NCBI GenBank assembly: GCA_040954595.2
Contig: CM082576.2
Coordinates: forward strand, 19,778,001-19,842,000
Origin: Balanoglossus misakiensis
Taxonomy: Eukaryota; Hemichordata
Length of the DNA stretch: 64,000 nt
Direction of reading: 5' to 3'
A program made the position numbers and the translations under genes. The notes under the pieces are model-generated. The model searched no databases. It was not told the DNA's origin and saw nothing but the letters and a program-made list of their open reading frames with translations. This document shows, piece after piece, positions 59,076 through 64,000 of the stretch (positions within the stretch are counted from its first letter, which is position 1; each line of letters opens with the position of its first letter).

Positions 59076-60769
59076 AAATCTTTGAAATGTGTTTTACTCT
59101 TTAGGTCCAATTTTGTATATGTCAATATACCATTGGGACCAATGTGAAATTGTTCTAAACTCAGAAACTCAAGAAGGTACTGGTCAGATTGCTTTAGAAA
59201 TTGGTGTGTATTTATGTTATTGAGACTTTATACAGATTTTATTTTTCATTTTTGAAGTATATTTTGGGGTGATTTTGGTCGTCATATACTCAGAAACCTC
59301 TACCCACATTTTTTTTAAAATTTGGTTTGCATGTTTTTAGGTGTGATTTTATGACAATTTAACAAACCCAGTGATGGAAGTGACAATATTTTTTTTTTTT
59401 TTTTTTGGCAATTACTGCCATTTTTGTCTGATTGCTTTGCAATTTAGTTTGCAGTTTCTAGGGAATTCTTACTGTGGTGCACAAAATTCACAAAGGTGAT
59501 TTACTATCCTCATGCGCTTTGTTGAACTGGCACCCTGTTGCAAAACAGACATTACAACACTCTTTGAATTGAATTCATAGCTACCAATTTTTCGGGGGTG
59601 TAGCACCTTTTTTATGCCTAAAACTTTGATCGAGAACTTCAAATTAAATGCAACCCTCCAAATATTTGCAATATTTCAGGTAAAATGATTTAATTTTAAA
59701 GCATAAATTTTGATGTATTCATAATCATTAAGAAAAACACATTTTGAAAATAGAATATTAATCACACTAGCAGTCATAATACTTTTGAATCATCACTAAA
59801 GAACATATAGAAAAATTAAACAGGTGTTAATTATTTATATTTGAACGCAAAGCGTAAATTCCCTTGTGCCATGGAATTGACAATCTGCAACTGGTGGGGT
59901 CCTTCTGCCAGTAAAAAGCATCAGATAAATTCTGCATGCTCATCACCGAGGCAATTTAGGTGTACTTTTGTACTTTAAGAACTGTCGGTTTTCGCAACTG
60001 AAACTCTGTTCTCAGGACAGAGGAAAAACTAGAATGACAACAGCTATGTAAGCTAACAAAATGAACACAGAGCATAGTTCTCCATACTCACATTTTAATG
60101 CAATAATTTTTGCTGAAACTGGGGCGTCCGTGGGCAGGCAAAGGCAGTTCTAACTCGACTTGCAAATAAGGCCCATGTCTCTTGTTCGCTGAGATTGTCT
60201 GGTTCTAATAATAGCTGTAAGAACTTGATCATTGACCGAACTGTTGGTTCAATTTTGCAACATTTTATGATTTCAAGCTGTGCAATATTTGCAACTCAGT
60301 TTCAACTTTGGTTGGAGGGATGATGATGAAGCCATTTCACTGACAAAATAGCGCTACTGACTGATGTCAATGTTTGTTTACAGTCAAATGCATTGCCATC
60401 ATAAAAATACATGTGAGAAATTTCTTATGTGTATGATACACACTTTTGTGCATGACTGCAAACTCTGTTACAGTTGTGAAATTCTAAGGGTTGAATTCAT
60501 TGGGTAGAATTCATGTTTTTGGATTCTTAAACAACCAGTCACGAAAGCTAAGTGGTTACCTCAGAGAAACTGTGTTAAATTTGGTCATCAATTGCTTTAA
60601 ATCACACAAGACATTCCCAGAGCTAAAGTTACTGCAGCAGTCAGTTTCAACTCAGCTTGCAAATTGGGATCATGTCTTGTGTTCATCGAGACTGTCTGTA
60701 GTCGAGTTGACAGTCCTATGGGGTCAATGATGAACCTACAAATGTTCTTTCCAATGAAATTGTTATAAA

Positions 60770-61690
60770 TCTAATATTCAGGATTTGCATTCATACCTTA
60801 AACAATATAACTGTATTGCAAATATGGCAACTCTTCTAAGTTACATTGGAACACCTTCTCGCCACTGTTTGTGCCAAAATGGTGAATAAGCTTTCATTTT
60901 CAAGCCTTAACATAGGCACCCAAAACAAGACAACAGCATTGCAAATATGGCATTTTTTGTTCAACTCTTCTCATTTGCATAGTCCAAAATGGCCGATAAA
61001 ATCCTCTAACATGTAAATTTCCTATGGTCGTCTTAAATAGTGTGTAGTATCGCATTTGAAGGGTTTTCATCAATATGGGTACCTAAAACAATTTCAACGT
61101 GGTTGACATTGCAATGTTAGACAGCTGTTCTAATTTGCATAATCTAGAATGGCCGACAAACTTCTCTAACATGTAAATTTACTATGGTTGTCTTTAATAG
61201 TGTGTAATATCGCATTTGCAGGGTTTTCATCAATATGGGTACCTAAAACAATTTCAACGTCGTTGACATGGCAATATTAGACAGCTGTTCTAATTTGCAT
61301 AATCCAAAATGGCCACCAAACTCTTCTTAAATGTAAATTTCCCTGTTTTGTCTTATGTGGTGCCTAAAATCGCATTTGCAGGGTTTTCATCAATATGGGT
61401 AACTAAAACAATTTCAGCGTGGTTGACATGGCAATATTAGACAACTGTTCTAATTTGCATAATCCAAAATGGCCGACAAACTTCTCTAACATGTAAATTT
61501 CCCTGGTTTGTCTTATATGGTGTGTAATATCGCATTTTCACGGTTTTAATTAATATGGGTACCTAAAACAATTTCAATGTGGTTGACATGGCAATATTAG
61601 ACAACTGTTCTAATTTGCATAATTCGAACACCTGCTGGATAATTTAATTTTTGCCCTTCTTGTCCCATGATTATATGTGTAATATCTCAT
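60770..61690 (+). repeat. 160-bp N-module tandem array, right arm
   Basis: CGCATTT recurs at 61,051, 61,211, 61,371 and 61,531, an exact 160-bp period, with further diverged copies upstream. Each unit has AATATGGGTACCTAAAACAA, GTTGACATGGCAATATTAG, and TTTGCATAATCCAAAATGGC with a YY1-like core. Confidence 0.85.
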
Positions 61691-62233
61691 TTTCAATGTG
61701 TTTACATGTATATATGCAGAATCCATTTCAAACTAAGTGGGCATATTGTAGCGCCAATCTTATTTCTTAATCCGCACCACAGAACTGATGCAAGGTTTAG
61801 GACTGGAAATGTATGTGGCCACTGGCCGACACCCCGGGCGAGTGGTCTCCAATTATTTTCAGCACGTAGTGTGCTTCCCGGTTGATAACATCAATATGTG
61901 TAAATGCCAAAAACCCGACCTATTGTAATACCAGTCAAATTTTCTTTGTCATTTACCATTTTTCTCTTGCATATGAACGTTTTTCTTAAAGAGTACATAC
62001 CCATATACACTTGTATGGGAGCACACATCCCCACCCCCTGCCAACAATAATTGGACAACTTTATTCTTCTTATACTTCTTTTTAGTCTAAACATTCATAT
62101 AGAGAAGGCAACATGTTCTTGAAGCTGCTGACTATGGAAATATGATGAAGTACATTTTCCTAGTTGTACATGTACAGTATGATAGGCCCAATGTACCAAT
62201 TGGAGATGTGTGCCTTACAGGCAACATACATGT

Positions 62234-64000
62234 AGCTCTGCATGGCCTGGTTAATCAATGTTGACGCAAAGGTTGACCCTACCAAACACTCAAAATTAAT
62301 GGGCACGACACTGGCCACTAGCTCTGCATGGCCTGGTTAATCAATGTTGACGCAAAGGTTGACCCCACCAAACACTCAAAATTGATGGGCACGACACTGG
62401 CCACTAGCTCTGCATGGCCTGGTTAATCAATGTTGACGCAAAGGTTGACCCCACCAAACACTCAAAATTGATGGGCACGACACTGGCCACTAGCTCTGCA
62501 TGGCCTGGTTAATCAATGTTGACGCAAAGGTTGACCCCACCAAACACTCAAAATTGATGGGCACGACACTGGCCACTAGCTCTGCATGGCCTGGTTAATC
62601 AATGTTGACGCAAAGGTTGACCCCACCAAACACTCAAAATTGATGGGCACGACACTGGCCACTAGCTCTGCATGGCCTGGTTAATCAATGTTGACGCCAA
62701 GGTTGACCCCACCAAACACTCAAAATTGATGGGCACGACACTGGCCACTAGCTCTGCATGGCCTGGTTAATCAATGTTGACGCAAAGGTTGACCCCACCA
62801 AACACTCAAAATTGATGGGCACGACACTGGCCACTACAATGTAGCTCTGCATGGCCTGGTTAATCAATGTTGACGCAAAGGTTGACCCCACCAAACACTC
62901 AAAATTGATGGGCACGACACTGGCCACTAGCTCTGCATGGCCTGGTTAATCAATGTTGACGCAAAGGTTGACCCCACCAAACACTCAAAATTGATGGGCA
63001 CGACACTGGCCACTAGCTCTGCATGGCCTGGTTAATCAAGGTTGACGCAAAGGTTGACCCCTCCAAACACTCAAAATTGATGGGCACGACACTGGCCACT
63101 AGCTCTGCATGGCCTGGTTAATCAAGGTTGACGCAAAGGTTGACCCCACCAAACACTCAAAATTGATGGGCACGACACTGGCCACTAGCTCTGCATGGCC
63201 TGGCTAATCAAGGTTGACGCAAAGGTTGACCCCACCAAACACTCAAAATTGATGGGCACGACACTGGCCACTAGCTCTGCATGGCCTGGCTAATCAAGGT
63301 TGACGCAAAGGTTGACCCCACCAAACACTCAAAATTGATGGGCACGACACTGGCCACTAGCTCTGCATGGCCTGGCTAATCAAGGTTGACGCAAAGGTTG
63401 ACCCCACCAAACACTCAAAATTGATGGGCACGCCACTGGCCCCTAGCTCTGCATGGCCTGGCTAATCAAGGTTGACGCAAAGGTTGACCCCACCAAACAC
63501 TCAAAATTAATGGGCGCGACACTGGCCACTAGCTCTGGCCTGGCTAATCAATGTTGATGCAAGGGTTGACCCCACCAAACACTCAAAATTGATGGGCACG
63601 ACACTGGCCACTAGCTCTGGCCTGGCTAATCAAGGTTGACGCAAAGGTTGACCCCACCAAACACTCAAAATTGATGGGCACGACACTGGCCACTAGCTCT
63701 GGCCTGGCTAATCAAGGTTGACGCAAGGGTTGACCCCACCAAACACTCAAAATTAATGGGCGCAACACTGGCCACTAAGCTCTGGCCTGGCTAATCAATG
63801 TTGACGCAAGGGTTGACCCCACCAAACACTCATAATTGATGGGCACGACACTGGCCACTAGCTCTGGCCTGGCTAATCAATGTTGACGCAAGGGTTGACC
63901 CCACCAAACACTCAAAATTGATGGGCACGACACTGGCCACTAAGCTCTGGCCTGGCTAATCAAGGTTGACGCAAGGGTTGACCCCACCAAACACTCATAA
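62234..64000 (+). repeat. 86-bp satellite array, runs off window
   Basis: About 21 copies starting AGCTCTGCATGGCCTGG. Early copies have an 86-bp period (62,234, 62,320, 62,406). From about 63,531 copies lose GCAT and become 82-83 bp. One copy at 62,836 carries an extra CAATGT. The array starts within 6 bp of the end of the right inverted arm. Non-coding. Confidence 0.95.

Larger units (their letters stand above)
52772..60561 (-). mobile_element. Foldback-like element X, right copy
   Basis: Ends AGGTAACCA and TGGTTACCT. Terminal inverted repeats of about 730 bp (52,772-53,505 against 59,835-60,561) are well conserved, for example TTTACGCTTTGCGTTCAAAT and its complement at the inner edges. The interior contains degenerate modules of about 130 bp (GAAACT..., CAGATTGCTTTCAAATTTGG-like). 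It also holds inverted B-like modules around 57,290-58,510. Non-coding. It carries two insertions absent from the left copy. Confidence 0.55.
52066..62228 (-). repeat. Right arm of giant inverted repeat
   Basis: Reverse-complement partner of 1,085-11,962. It begins just before TTGAGCATGCGCAG and ends after GTGCCTTACAGGCAACA, where the 86-bp satellite starts. Length differences from the left arm are explained by a 455-bp piggyBac-like MITE, a 1.5-kb TIR element and extra 160-bp modules here. The Harbinger-like MITE and 2.3-kb insert in the left arm account for the rest. Confidence 0.85.

Noticed and set aside
62234-64000. CRISPR-like array
   Set aside because: Whole monomers repeat without variable spacers in a eukaryotic context; it is a satellite.

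Overview
The window reads as nuclear DNA of an invertebrate animal, probably marine. GT-AG introns, a TATA-box promoter with a signal-peptide exon, AATAAA signals, long microsatellites, MITEs and an OTU/Rep/helicase/endonuclease Helitron all say eukaryote. A pentraxin-type exon says animal. I cannot name the species from the sequence. Host coding content is very low: nearly everything is repeat or transposon, and most short open frames are by-products of repeats.

Layout. 1-1,084: degenerate tandem repeats and a broken reading frame. 1,085-11,962: left arm of a giant inverted repeat. 12,400-15,000: a small split gene (TATA box, signal peptide, pentraxin-like C-terminal exon). 16,670-24,545: cluster 1 of a hairpin-headed repeat family, called R here. 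24,546-29,093: AT-rich, gene-free DNA with microsatellites. 29,094-36,106: R cluster 2. About 36,150-47,940: an autonomous Helentron-type Helitron with an intact 2,500-codon reading frame on the minus strand, candidate upstream exons and a 205-bp tandem array in its presumed intron. 47,941-50,461: R cluster 3. 50,462-52,065: a palindrome cluster and a small intronless reading frame. 52,066-62,228: right arm of the inverted repeat. 62,234 to the end: an 86-bp satellite.

The most unusual structure is the R family. Each element starts with a perfect 12-bp-stem hairpin, then a spacer of about 22 bp, a pyrimidine tract, a modular body, and a tail whose GCTTGGGCCC or GCTTGTGCCCC end is complementary to the head. 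In cluster 2, five heads and five tails follow each other like balanced parentheses, and a split (ATT)n tract resumes exactly where the model predicts. New copies therefore appear to have inserted at a fixed point just inside the head of an older copy. Two neighbouring heads in cluster 1 differ only by a flipped loop, as expected if the hairpin is processed as DNA. The bodies carry many perfect nuclear-receptor DR1/DR4 sites and NF-Y/YY1-like motifs.

The inverted arms act as natural before/after pairs. Several insertions are present in one arm and absent from the other: a Harbinger-like MITE, a 2.3-kb hairpin-ended insert, a TTAA-flanked piggyBac-like MITE and a 1.5-kb long-TIR element. A Tc1/mariner-like MITE sits inside one R element. 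The Helentron is the only intact enzyme-coding mobile element seen. Whether it mobilises the R family is an open hypothesis, not shown here.
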